DNA of 64,000 nt from Glandiceps talaboti. Taxonomy: Eukaryota; Hemichordata; Enteropneusta; Spengelidae. This document shows positions 52,301-64,000 of the stretch, piece after piece; the first letter of the stretch is position 1, and every line of letters starts with the position of its first letter. The stretch is from contig NC_135571.1 in NCBI RefSeq assembly GCF_964340395.1, forward strand, positions 4,721,453 to 4,785,452, in the 5' to 3' direction. The notes beneath the pieces were generated by a model. That model was not told the origin of the DNA. It made no database searches and saw only the letters and a list, made by a program, of their open reading frames with translations. Position numbers and translations under genes: made by a program.

Positions 52301-52859
52301 CTTTGGTTAGCAAAATATCTCAATCAAATATTGGATGAGTTTACTAAGGCCTAACAGTGCATTCAGTATAGTATAGTAGTTAAAACAGAATACAGATTAA
52401 TTTACTCATTTGGATAAATTAGAATAAACGTGGATTGAAGGGGATAACTAGACCGTAGTTTTAAAAACCAAAACGACTTTTTAAAACTTCATTTAGAACG
52501 TTGCAACCTCGAGCTTTGCGACTGATGAGCGTTGGCGGATATCTGAGTTCCGGTGCTCTCGAGTTACAGACATCAATGCACTGCTTCAGATGATTCAACA
52601 AATTACAAGATCACTCTTTTCGTCTGAAGTATTGTTCAACATCATTATAACTGAACCGGTCGTCATTTTCCCCTTTTGACGATGCCGCCCATATGCCGCT
52701 CATGACCATTAAACATTGTTGTGACACGAATCAATGGTAATTGAATTTGGTACAGACAGAGGGTTACAATGTAGAACTCACACAGACGTAGTTTAGTAAG
52801 CGATGACGATATGATCTAAGTACAGTGATGCATAACTTGGGTTAATTAGCTTCCCAGGC

Positions 52860-52960
52860 AAAGTAGTTTGAGTTTGTTGAATGAACGAAGATCAGTCCAA
52901 CAGCAGAGAATGTAGACTTCGTGGGGAGGCCAGAACTTGAGGAGATAGGCCGAGTCTGAT
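52860..52960 (+). repeat. Dispersed repeat family B, copy 1
   Basis: GAGTTTGTTGAATGAACGAA, AGAGAATGTAGACTTCG and TGAGGAGATA match 57850-57935. Confidence 0.6.
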
Positions 52961-53045
52961 ATGAAATTACAAGACATTGCTCCCAATGAGGTTGATTTTA
53001 AAACTATCTGTTATTTCTACATTTTGGCCCTGCACAGTTGTTTTA

Positions 53046-53330
53046 TTAAAGGGGTACAAGCTGAGTTTATATGTTTTTTTTTGGGTTTTTTTGAGAGGGG
53101 TTGTTGTTTTTGCATGTATACATATACATATATCACAGTATTTTATTTCTACCTAAACATCATTTACAATTTGCTGATGAAACCAAACCTGGTACTAAAA
53201 TAGAACTATCCGATGACGTAATTTATTATACGTATAAAAAATGTACAGGAACTCTCTACTGTGCAGTCAACAGTTCTAACAACAGAACATAAATTGTAAT
53301 GTCATAGAAAGCATCATCGAAATAACATTA
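53046..53330. mobile_element. TTAA-type MITE, copy 2
   Basis: Starts TTAAAGGGGTACAAGCTGAG and shares CCGATGACGTAATTTATTAT and CAGTCAACAGTTCTAACAAC with the copies at 17597 and 56861. Confidence 0.6.
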
Positions 53331-54065
53331 CTTTAATAGTTGAAATGATGTTTTTTTTTGTATTAAGTAAATACATTAAATAATTTACTTGTGCCACAAA
53401 TTTTTTATTAAAAATCCAAAATAATTTCCATGTCTCATCCATACGGCTAGTTTAGAATCTCACTGGGTAACTTGTTCTTGGATATTTTAATTAATTGTTG
53501 TTCCTCGAAAAAAATGCAACAATTTCTATTTCCAGGAAATGGTTCTCTCCTTTTAGTCACAACCTATATCTGAATTATCTGTTTACCCATGGACCCTATT
53601 TCGTGTACGACCTATGGTTTACCACAGTCGTTTGCTGCAATGTGTACACATACAGATGTGTTGTCCACAGTATGAATGCACAATCGAAACTGCTCATCAA
53701 TAACTTGTTATTTTGTTCACTATACACGCTTCAGTAGATATAACAAACATTAGACGAAGAGAAGAAAAAATGAACTTTTTTGAAAATAAATACTAGTTAT
53801 AGCTGCAGGGCTTTATATTGACTCTTCTATATAACCTACGGTAGTTCGTTTAGTTTTTTCAATACTGTCATCACTGTGTGGATGACTGAAGTCACGAACA
53901 ATTTAAATCAGAGAATATGAATCACGCATGCGTAGTTACTATACTTTCCATTCTGCACGCACGTATATATGAAGTTGTCGACCCTAAACCGGCCTCGGCA
54001 ATATGACGTGAGTGGTTGATGTTCTTAGTTAGTTCATCGTCTTCTGATAACCTCTATAATTCCAG

Positions 54066-54138
54066 ATGTTGAGGAGTATGGTCCCGATCTGGACGCTTTA
54101 CTGTATTATTTTTGCCTGTGTAAAGAATGGCATTTCAA
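54066..54138 (+). CDS. Candidate signal-peptide exon of an unassembled gene
   Basis: A start codon directly after CAG opens MLRSMVPIWTLYCIIFACV and stops at a consensus donor (TCAA then GTGAGC) in phase 1, the usual phase after a signal peptide. No matching downstream exon is seen before the symporter gene at 55184, so the model is weak. Confidence 0.28.
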
Positions 54139-55183
54139 GTGAGCAACAACTAAAAAGTTTGTACTGCTTGTGCGTAACATCCTTAGCAAATCACACGTTT
54201 CAAGTGTTACTGCATTAACTAAAACATGTGCAATAGTCACTATGTTCAAAGTTCTTTACAATTATTACCCACGGCATGGACCAATAACGGCACAGCGGCC
54301 CTTTATACGTCCCCAATCCATTGTGCATAGTCCTAACAGGTCCCCATTTATACAACTTGGTTGATTGGGACACAATAGGAAACGTGATAATAAATACTAA
54401 TGAATTGGTATTGTAAACAATAATGTTACATCGTTTGCAACCACAAATGATCAATTCATAGTTAAACTGACAATTGTGGGAGGTTTATTCAATCGATAGC
54501 TCCAGGTTAGGTATTACAATAACCACAGATAATCCCATAGTCCTTTGTGTCTGAGCATGCTCAGTCTGGATTGCAAATTCCCTCAGATTTTGGTTCAAAT
54601 CTTGCCCAAGGACGTTATCCACTCAGAAACAATCAATAGCGCCGAGAGTCGAACTAGTATTGTAAACTTACAGATTCAAAGTCGGTCACTCATTCAACGT
54701 AATAACTTAATATGCAATATCTAATATCTTTTTCTCCAAATTATATTTTTTTCGTCTCTTATATCCATATTGCCTTTCTCAGTATTTCGTCCAAGAATAA
54801 CCATATATTTTGATGGAAAAATGACGAATTTATAAGCATGGGTCAAATGATGAAATTCGCGAAATAGTCAAACTTATTGATCATTGTGAGAATTCGTGTC
54901 AACACCTTTGTGACCTTACAAGTTTGCCCCAGTTCATGTAGTTATCACGATGTGTACTAAAACAGCAATCTTTGTTCCCCTGAAGTTAATCTTTAACAAA
55001 ATTCACACACTGACATGTTTTTCTTTATTTATTTTGATAAATGTTTAGCTCGTAATATTAATATTTGTCTACCCTAGCTAACCGATATGAGTTCAGTGTA
55101 ATGCCTGCCTACTTTGAGAAGACACCGGTTCACAGTCGAGACGAGTAGCATTTTGAACGTAGTGCTGTTGCAGTGTTACAAAC

Positions 55184-55822
55184 ATGTCTGAAATTGAGAC
55201 TGCCGATATTGTTATCATATTGGTCTACCTCGGTGCCATTTTTGCGATAGGCATGGCGGTAAGTATTGCATACCATTATACCCTAGCACTCGGCATCGTT
55301 GAATTTGGCAGCTACGATTGAAATTTTCGCAAACATGTATTTTACCATAGGCTACAAGCGATTGATGTCTGTACGTGGATCCCAATCAACAGCGGACTCG
55401 GAGAAAGGAAATGATTTGACATATACCGGGTATAGCAGCTATATATTCGTTTTTACCGTTTCATCATATGTATCGGGAATTCAACATAAAATCGGTTATA
55501 ATTCAAGCTCTTCAATGGCAAGGCTGTAGCCAAGGAACTAAAAAAACAATTCAATCATTTCAAAGCTTGGTGGTGTACCACGAACTTTGTTCAACGGACC
55601 TTCACCAAAGGGTCGATGCACATGTCATGTTCAGTCGCTTGTTAAGGGAGTTATTGTTAGTGGCATTTCCAACCCAAGAGCCCTGGTCTGGACTCGACGG
55701 ACCAAAGTTTTTAAAAAATCAAAAACCGGACGGATGAATTTTGTGTTTTAGTCGAAGACAATTGTACCAAACAGCTTTATATGTTTCAGTTTCAACTGTT
55801 GTCATAGAACAAGAAATAAGTT

Positions 55823-55886
<64 letters not shown>

Positions 55887-58800
55887 GAGCTAGCACATAA
55901 AGCACCTACAACATTAACTTACTCGCCCTCAGATATGTTTGGCTCATTTACATTTCTACATTTCAAAATTTGTGCAAAAGACGGAAATGGGGAATTTAGT
56001 TGAGATTGTACATAATGCGTGTTGTTTACGCAGCATGCCTACTAGTACTACAGATAGGCTGTAAATGTGATGGTAAAAATGTACAAACGCAATTATTTCA
56101 AAAATACCAGTGTACTAATATATTATGGTGCTTATTTATCTAATTGCCTGAGAAAACTGAATTATAGGCCCAGTTTTGGTTAGGACCGTGCTAAACCCTA
56201 GGTATTATAACAATTGTCTGGAAGTGCTACGGAAGAAAATTGGCCAGGCTTAGAACGAAGGAATAATATATCTAATCTACACGGGTATACTGATAAAAAT
56301 AACAATACTATTACAGCATGCGATTGAATCATTTTGACAGGTCTGTGTGAATAAAATTCGTTTAAATTTCGGATTTATCATATCAGCTGCCAGTCGTGTA
56401 TTAAAGGTGACAGAGACAATATCCACCGTCATGGTAATTAACACTGTAAAGCCACAAAATCAACTTCACGTCACGAGTTGACGTTAATTGCCGCGCATAG
56501 AAAAATACGTCTTCCGTTGATCTGCACGTCAAACTGTGCAGAGGCGGCATGACGTAAGCTTTGATGCGAACAAGTTGTTGAATAGAATGGATACATTTTC
56601 GGAAATTTCCATTCGAAACAAGTAGGTCGTTTAGTAGGTGATGAACATCTAGAATATTCACGAACCAGAATGGAACTCTAGAATCGTGTACTCTGAGAAT
56701 AACAAATCAGTGTCTGCTTTGGAATGTTACCACACACTGTTCAAATTTTCCAGGTAGCTAACAAGATTAGTGACTAAACTGGTCCTGGACTAAGCCTTAT
56801 TATTGCATACATTAGGTAAAATATGATATTCGATAAATTGGCGATACCATTCAGGAGCTATTAAAGGGGTACAAGCCGAGTTTCTAACTCTATTTTTTAC
56901 TCAGATGAAACCACTCACATAGGAACTCAATTAATCTCTTTTGGTAGTAGATTAATGTTAATGCATGGTTTCTATGACGTCATTGCAGTCTTCGGGCATT
57001 GTTAGAACAGTTGCTTGCATTGTAGGATTTGACATTTTCTCATACGTATGAAAAATTACGTCATCAGCATAATGTATCGGTTATTAATACCTGGTTTGAG
57101 TTCAGTCGGTTGTGAGCGATGGTTCAGTATTAACGTAGAATACTGGAGGGCCTCCTGAATACGCTGCAAAAGTTTCCCCCATAAGCAAAAAATCTAAGCG
57201 TGTGTCCCTTTAACGATAGGAAAATGAGAGAAACAAAGTGGGAGGGGGGGGGGAGTGTATATGGCTGACATTATCGTTCGACTTGTCATTTCTGGCATAT
57301 TAATGCGTTTGTTCTGCGATTCATCATAATTTTTAAAAAAATAAATATTATATGTTTATGACCACATCCTAGTACAACATCCCATTAATTATATTACGAA
57401 AAAATACACAAATGCAAATATAGAAACAAAATCAACCAATCAACTCAAAGGCATAAAAGGTTCGTTTGAAGAATCTTTCATTATTTCATAAATCAATGTA
57501 CTGCTGTACATCTAATGGATATTCTCAGTTGACCCGTTGGTTACATTTTCCAATTTGTATTGCTGTTAAAACAGTTGTTGACAAAAGTTTTGTTTATTTA
57601 GTGAACTTTCATCACGTGTGTATTCTAGGCTATTATGAATTATGATTTTTGTCTGGCGACCTAAAACTAGTAATTGTTTACTTTGTAACTGTGTGAGTAA
57701 TAGCATGATAATTGTGTCAGGAATACAAACAAAAACAGAAAAACGACAACAACAAAAGCAAAAATACACAAAGAAAAAACTCTCAAAACAAAAATATTAA
57801 TTAGAGATGCTATGGCCCCTTCGACAAAAACCTAAATAAATCTAACATGAGTTTGTTGAATAAAGAAATATAAGCCCAACTACAGGGAATATACACTTCA
57901 TAGGAAGGTCAGAGATTTAGGAGATACGATACATGGGTAGATAGAAGTGTAAAAATAAGGTATAAAATTCAACCTCACTTGGAGCAGTTCGTGTCACTTT
58001 ACATCAAACTTGTAAGTCCAATACTGTGATTATGCCTAAAAATAGTTTGGTGCCAGTTACCAGACCAGTTCCAGTTACTTGATCTAGACACTAAAAAAAT
58101 CTACCAGCCCCACCCATTCTAAAATTGAGCGCAATCAGAACCGCATATTTTTTTTGTTAAGCCTTACCTAATTTTAAAGTTTTTTATCATTTATTTTGCC
58201 TTGTCAAGATCTATCATCAGAAATCCAGTGTTCAGTTTTCCTCAACTTGTTGGTGATACATGCACCGCATACAAATCGTTCATTGTGTTCTGGTTATTTT
58301 ACTGTTATCATCTATTGCTATATTATTTGGTGATCTTTGATTTCTATACGTCGATTTTGATAAGATAACATGCATACCACAGTGGTAAAGACTCAGTTCC
58401 AATTTTGGTTTTAAAAAATGTAGCTGTGAGAAACAGTACTAGTTTTATGGCAGGGCTATGAAAAGTTGGTCCAGAACAAAAGAATAATCCCATGTAATCC
58501 TTATGGCTTCACTGATAAGATAACACTAATACGAGAACCTGAGATTGAAACCCCGGCCTTTATAATTACTACATACTGTTTATAATTGTGCTACACTCGT
58601 GATGTTCGAAGTCCAGTGGTGTCAACTATAATTTTTCTCGTTCTCATTCCGTTCTTCTTTTGTCAGCTTTTTCTGCACTCTCCTTTTATGTGTTTTCTGT
58701 GTTTTGCCTTTTATAAATAAATTTATAAAAATCCCCCCCCCCATAAAAAATTTTAACCAATGCACACAATGCAAACAGTCAGCCTTGTTCACTCCATGAT

Positions 58801-61800
58801 AGAGGGCGCTGTTTGTGAGCCAGACGATAAACTGTAGCACTGTTAGTAAGATTTTTAATAGAGCCAGAGATAAAATTTAGCAGTGTTAGTAAGAGTTTTG
58901 AGAACGAAGACGTTCTGTTTCAGATCGAATGACTTCTATTGTAAGAGTTAGGACAACAAGTTACGTCAGCAAGCGAACCAGATTGAAAGTACAGTCGTTG
59001 GTGGCGCTTTAGTAATAGGAGCTCCCATGATGAGTCGAATCCTAAAACAGCGAAGACGTTGTATCCTCGCAATCGCGATGCAAGGGTCTAGTATATTTGA
59101 CCCAGTCCACTAGTCCACACGTACAGCATTTCTGCTCATCAATACGAACAAAAACGTTAACATAGAAGGTTCACAAGATAACGTTTGACTGATAATATAT
59201 AAACTATTTGACCTTTCGATTTGGTTCACTACTTACACTAACCGGCGACGCCAATACCTTCGTGATTGTAACTAAGGCGTTGACATGCAACCTAGATTAT
59301 AGTTCTTTGTAAAGCAGAATGTGTGTTATACTTTTAGAGTACAGTTTTAGAATAATGCCCAACAAAAACATGTGTGGTTCCGATTACACTCAATTTTAGA
59401 ATAGATGGGGTAGGTAGATTTTTTACCTTTTTATAATATATATATATATATATTTTTCATATGTGAGTGTCTAGTTCAGGTAGTTATGCTTTCCGTTGCT
59501 TTCCATATAGTCTCTGTATTATTGGTTTCTTCTCATCAGAGGTACAGCCATAATTGGAAGAACAGTTTTATATTGTCTTTTTAAGTTGATGCCAGTTTCC
59601 GCATCCACTATTTGTTGCGAAACTTCACAATTTTCGCGATTTTATTATTTTTTCTTGAATACTTTTTTTTTTTTAAAGTTTAAGACTGGTGTGAAAAATG
59701 TAAAATATCATAGTTCATAGTCCTTCAAATCTGTCAATCAGATTGATTGATTTAGTGATTTATAAACAAGACTTTGTACGCCTTGATCATAGTGTAAGAT
59801 TAATTGAAGGAGACACGCCCTGTTATTGATTGTTTTTTATATGTGTTGGTTTTTGTGATATAAATAGATTCCAATAGCAGTAGTATTCTGTGGTAAACTC
59901 TAATTCGTCAAAACTTGTTTTAATGTGACTATTTTTGCAAAAAAATCTAGTCTATAAAAAAATTGAATTTTAATCGTATAATATTTCTCAAACATATTGA
60001 TTCCTTTGATATTGTTCATAGTTATCTTTTCATTTTATACCATGGTGCTACTGAAATACACTTCTCAATTTCACATTTTATCATTGATTACATTTTTTCT
60101 TAGACTTTTATATCGCTTTACAATAATTACCCTGGTATAGACAATTACAGCTAAAACTCATATAACGTGACATTTAATACACAGCTACACTTTTAATATC
60201 GTCAACTCACTTGGGGGCATGCAGCCTTACAGTTTCTGCCATTGAAACGCGTCAGGTTAAAGACTCCTAACATACCAGGTCACCTGGGATGTCTGGGGCA
60301 CACTGGTGGTTCATATTTGGCCCAAAGACTTTAGCCGTTCGTAATTTGATTCGCTTTGAATCCTGTTCCCTTCACATGTGATTTATGAATATCCAAGGAC
60401 TATTGATGTCTAGTTTGCAATTTCTACCATATATATTGCTGGTGATATTCACGTAAAGAGACAATTTCATCCTGGTGAGTGTACCTTGAAAACTTCACTT
60501 CTTCTCCTCTGTCTACGCTTCAACCTATTTTATATACATGGTCTATTGTTCAGATAGTACCAGCTAACAAGTTTACACATTCATACGCTAATTACTTAAC
60601 TATCCACCTGTGAATGGATGATACAGTACAGCAAACCACTTTTACACCTGTTCAAGAACTCCGATTCGAAGACTTCCTACGTACCACTGTGTGGAATACA
60701 GTCAAATCTTTGGGACTACGATCCAGATAGGCTACAGATAGAGGTACAAGAGCTGGTGTCGACAAACTTAAAGTTGAAAACATTAAAACTACATCGACCA
60801 CTTTCAAACCCAAACCACATGGTAGGAACATCCCTGTTTGAACTACTACAAGAGATTTCCATCAAAATTAAATACATCAACCATTTAAAACTGGAAACCA
60901 TAGGAATAACCTTGTCACTATTTCCCAGCTACCAGTCACAATAACAGCGTAAAAACGGTACAATTTTCCATCCGTATATTTATGCAACCCACGCTCATTG
61001 AATAACAAACTAGACGTCGAATATCGTTCTGTTGTCCTGGGTAACAAATTTGATATTTGTGCCATTTCTGAATTATGGTTTATGCCGAACAGACCACCTG
61101 ACTACCATTGTATTGTGGGATACCCTTTGCTCTCTTTTGTGCTTATTACCTTCAATAAATTAAAAACAATCATTGATGTTTATGTTGAGGTATTGCATAT
61201 AGTGTCTTCTGCCTCCCAGTGCGATGTGTATCCACAGAACAATGAATGAGGAACTGGTTTCAAGTGCAATCCCATACATGATCAAATTATGGAATGAGGA
61301 TCAGAGCAATGTATAAATTGGTTTTAATTGGTTTTAAATATGCCACCAAGTCCTTTAATTTTGTAAAGCATTTTAAACTGTGCGTTACACTCGTCATTTT
61401 GTAGTACACTTTTGATGTTGTTGTCGCCATTTCTAAGTTTTGTTAATATTTTGACCTGCAATCGTAATATTGTCGCAATTCAGACAGTGGGCTTCTATGT
61501 ACAATATAAATAACCATACATAAATAAATAATAAACAAGCGACAGCGATGAGGCTCGAATTTTGATACAGATCCCCGGCCATCCTAACCATTTGACCACC
61601 ATGACTTCATATATACTGTTATTGTATGACCACAGTTCACCGAGCTGAATTTGATTGAAATAAAAGTTGTGTAACTTTACTTAATTCATACTATTATCTA
61701 TCTTTATAGACAACATGCCGTCCAAACCGAGGTACATCAGCTGGCTATTTCCTCGCCGGTAGAGACATGATGTGGTTTTTGGTAAGTATCATGCTGATTT

Positions 61801-61970
61801 TACTAGCTTGCTTGCTTGCTTGCTTACTTACTTAATACTTACGTACTTACGTACGTACGTACGTACGTACCTATGTATGTATGTATGTATGTATGTATGT
61901 ATGTATGTATGTATGTATGTATTGTATGTATGTATGTATGTATGTATGTATGTATGTATGTATGTATGTA

Positions 61971-62035
<65 letters not shown>

Positions 62036-64000
62036 ATGCATGCATGCATGTATGTATGTATGTATGTATGTATGTATTATGTATGTATGTATGTATGTAT
62101 GTATGTATTTATTTATTTATTTATTTATTTATCCATCTAGTAGATGGGGTAGTTTCAAAGTACTTATATTTCGCTATCAGCGTCATAATTCTTGTAACCA
62201 TGACGATTGCATATTACAAGTACATTATAGGGATATAATGAAATGTGATGTGTAATATTAAACTGTGTTTCATTCTCACAGGTTGGGTCATCTCTATTCG
62301 CCAGTAATATCGGCAGTTATCACTTTATCGGACTAGCGGGGTCAGGAGCGGCAGCAGGATGGGGAGCCGGTGCATACGAGTTTAATGTAAGTTATAGACA
62401 TACATGTAGTAGAGTTATAGATAGACATGGTAGAGTTATAGATAGACATAGAATTATAGATAGACACGGTAGAGTTATAGATAGATATGGTTGAGTTATA
62501 GCTATACACAGAATTATAGATAGAGTTATATATAGACATTCTTATAGATAGACATGGGAGAGTCACAGATAGACATGGTAGAGTTATAGGTAGACAGAGT
62601 AATATACATACATGGTAGAGTTATAGATAGACATAGTAGAGTTATACACATACATGGTAGAGTTATAGATAGACATGGTAGAGTTATACACATACACAGT
62701 AGAGTTATAGATAGACATGGTAGGGTTATAGCTATACACAATTATAGATATACAGAGTTATATACATATATTCTTATAGATAGACATGGGAGAATCACAG
62801 ATAGCCATAGCAGAGTTATAGATAGACGTAGAGTTATAGACATACATGGTAGAGTTATAGACAGACATAGTAGAGTTATAGCTAGACATATAATGATAGA
62901 TAGATATGGGAGAGTTATAGATATGCATAGAGTTGTAGCCAAAGTTATAGATAGCCATAGAGTTATAGATACAGTTATAGACAGACATAGAGTTATAGAT
63001 AGACATGGTAGTCACATATAGACATGGTAGAGTTATAGACAGACATGGTAGTGTATCAAATAGACATGGTAGAGTTATAGATAGACATGGTATAGTTATA
63101 GATAGACAGTAGAGTTATAGATATATATGGTATAGACATAGTAGAGTTATAGATAGACATAGTATAGACACAGTAGAGTTATAGATAGACACGGTAGAGT
63201 TATAGATAGACATAGATTTATATATAGACATAGCATTATATATATATACATCGGAGAGTTATAGATAGACATGATAGAATCACAGATTGAAAGTAGAGCT
63301 ATAGATAGACTGAGAGTTATAGATAGACATGGCATAGCTATAGATAGACAGTGGAGTTATAGATAGACATGGCATAGCTATAGATAGACAGTGGAGTTAT
63401 AGATAGACATGTATAGACACAGTAGAGTTATAGAGTTATAGAAAGTTATAGATAGACAGTAAAGCTATATGTAGACATGGTAGAGTATAGATAGACATAG
63501 TAGAGTTATAGTTAGAGTTATAGATAGTTATAGATAGACATAGTAGAGCTATCTGTAGACATGGTAGAGTATAGATAGACATAGTAGAGTTATAGTTAGA
63601 GTTATAGATAGTTATAGATAGACATAGTAAAGCTATCTGTAGACATGGTAGAGTTATAGTTAAACATGGTAGAATATAGACATGGTAGAGTTGTAGACAG
63701 ACATAGTTATAGATAGAGTTATAGATAGACATAGTAGAGCTATAGATAGACATGGTAGAGTTATAGATAAACATGGTAGAGGTATAGCTAGACATAGATA
63801 CCATACAGTTATAGAGCTATAGAGTTAGCCAACCAACTAACTAACAACTAAAATTAACTATCAACCATAGCTAGTCCTTACGCCCCTTCAAGATGTGTAA
63901 CCAGTAATGTAACTACATGTATAAGTGTAATATGTATTCGCAAATTCAGATTCTGTCTTTCGTTTGTTTTCACAAGGCTCTTTATTTCCTCGTGATGCTG
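55184..64000 (+). CDS. Sodium/solute symporter (SLC5 family), 5' part, runs off the window
   Basis: Exons 55184-55258, 61710-61781, 62282-62386 and 63977 to the edge, all phase 0, give the first 92 residues. The start codon opens [20 protein letters not shown], the first membrane segment. [20 protein letters not shown], then [19 protein letters not shown] and [16 protein letters not shown], is the SLC5 signature around transmembrane helix 1. It covers the broken helix that binds sodium and substrate. The family moves sugars, inositol, vitamins or small anions with sodium across the plasma membrane. This fragment is closest to the SGLT/SMIT-like group, but the substrate cannot be read from it. 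Intron 1 is 6.45 kb and intron 3 holds a 1.4-kb minisatellite. Confidence 0.9.
55824..55887. repeat. (CAA)n microsatellite, symporter intron 1
   Basis: About 21 clean CAA/AAC units. Confidence 0.98.
56861..57213. mobile_element. TTAA-type MITE, copy 3, both ends visible
   Basis: Begins TTAAAGGGGTACAAGC and ends GCGTGTGTCCCTTTAA, inverted ends bounded by TTAA. The interior is the reverse complement of the copies at 17597 and 53046 (CATACGTATGAAAAATTACG, GTCATC). TTAA at both ends suggests a piggyBac-type target. It is 353 bp with no coding. Confidence 0.7.
57850..57975 (+). repeat. Dispersed repeat family B, copy 2
   Basis: GAGTTTGTTGAATAAAG, CAGGGAATATACACTTCATA and TTTAGGAGATA match 52860-52960. 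The following ATTCAACCTCACTTGGAGCA is the inverse of a segment at 52976-53005. Confidence 0.6.
58405..58600 (-). mobile_element. SINE family 2, copy 3 (symporter intron 1)
   Basis: Has minus-strand GGGGTTTCAATCTCAGG (B-box-like), TTAGTGTTATCTTATCAGTG and TTCTGGACCAAC, shared with the copies at 29965 and 31975. Confidence 0.65.
58770..58910. repeat. Two units of the minisatellite seen at 50975
   Basis: AGACGATAAACTGTAGCACT, GTTAGTAAGATTTTTA and AGATAAAATTTAGCAGTGTT resemble the 50975-51425 array. They are preceded by CAGTCAGCCTTGTTCACTC, which also occurs in the insertion at 6218-6482. Confidence 0.5.
60950..61540 (+). mobile_element. Internally deleted LINE remnant
   Basis: [14 protein letters not shown] and [11 protein letters not shown], followed by [10 protein letters not shown], are the start of an apurinic-type LINE endonuclease. 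It then jumps, by about 61220, to [20 protein letters not shown], which resembles the C-terminus of LINE polyproteins. The reverse transcriptase between them is missing. An AT-rich AATAAATAATAAAC tail ends near 61537. The frame at 60618-60944 just upstream may be its 5' part but is unrecognised. Confidence 0.65.
61537..61602 (-). repeat. tRNA-like SINE head or tRNA relic
   Basis: The minus strand reads GTGGTCAAATGGTTAGGATG (A-box-like), then ATTCGAGCCTC (B-box-like) about 35 bases on. The two are spaced as in tRNA promoters. The stem ends do not pair well, so it is not a functional tRNA gene. Confidence 0.5.
61855..62132. repeat. Compound CGTA / TATG / TG / CGTG / ATTT array, symporter intron 2
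   Basis: Low-complexity array between exons 2 and 3 of the symporter gene. Confidence 0.97.
62395..63830. repeat. 1.4-kb minisatellite, symporter intron 3
   Basis: Degenerate units of about 20-21 bp (GAGTTATAGATAGACATGGT) fill most of the intron. Longer nested repeats of about 80 bp occur at about 63465-63640, for example two copies containing AGCTATCTGTAGACATGGTA. Confidence 0.95.

Noticed and set aside
61537-61602. Functional tRNA gene on the minus strand
   Set aside because: A- and B-box-like motifs are present, but acceptor and anticodon stems do not pair convincingly.
62342-63804. Minus-strand frames rich in YNST and SITLPCL units
   Set aside because: They are readings of the symporter intron minisatellite.

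Overview
This window is eukaryotic nuclear DNA from an invertebrate animal. Coding exons are split by GT-AG introns, genes lie on both strands, and the AT-rich sequence between them is full of (ACAT)n, (GA)n, (CAA)n and other tandem arrays, SINEs, MITEs and LINE remnants. The proteins include a somatomedin-B heptahelical receptor, a death-effector-domain protein, a polycystin-1-like C-type-lectin/GAIN protein, a rhodopsin-like receptor and a sodium/solute symporter. They fit a marine bilaterian such as a hemichordate, cephalochordate or lophotrochozoan. The sequence alone does not decide which.

Layout. 74-11905 is a large inverted duplication around a centre near 3.15 kb. The right arm carries a whole two-exon receptor gene (7482-10824, +). 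The left arm carries a deleted antisense copy of its membrane domain. A CR1/L2-type LINE (3853-5727) sits in the right arm. 14421-16495 (-) is a three-exon gene for a 317-residue death-effector-domain/coiled-coil protein. 21502-36386 (+) is a 14-exon gene that I assembled from splice sites, all in phase. It predicts a 681-residue secreted protein with a signal peptide, two C-type-lectin-like domains and a GAIN/GPS module, and it ends one residue after the GPS cleavage point. 40267-41779 (+) is the start of a probable SAP-like gene behind a CpG-rich promoter. 47017-48045 (-) is an intronless class A receptor. 55184 to the right edge (+) is the 5' part of an SLC5-type sodium/solute symporter gene.

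Between and within the genes are two SINE families with tRNA-like promoters, several fold-back MITEs, at least three other dispersed repeats, a 51-bp and a 20-bp minisatellite in introns of the lectin/GAIN gene, a minisatellite of about 60 bp at 51 kb, and a 1.4-kb minisatellite in a symporter intron. I saw no tRNA or rRNA genes, no CRISPR array and no virus-derived elements.

The genes do not form a pathway. Three encode predicted surface receptors or secreted recognition proteins and one a death-fold adaptor. The most unusual items are the lectin/GAIN protein that stops at the GPS site and the inverted receptor duplication, whose truncated arm could produce RNA antisense to the intact gene.
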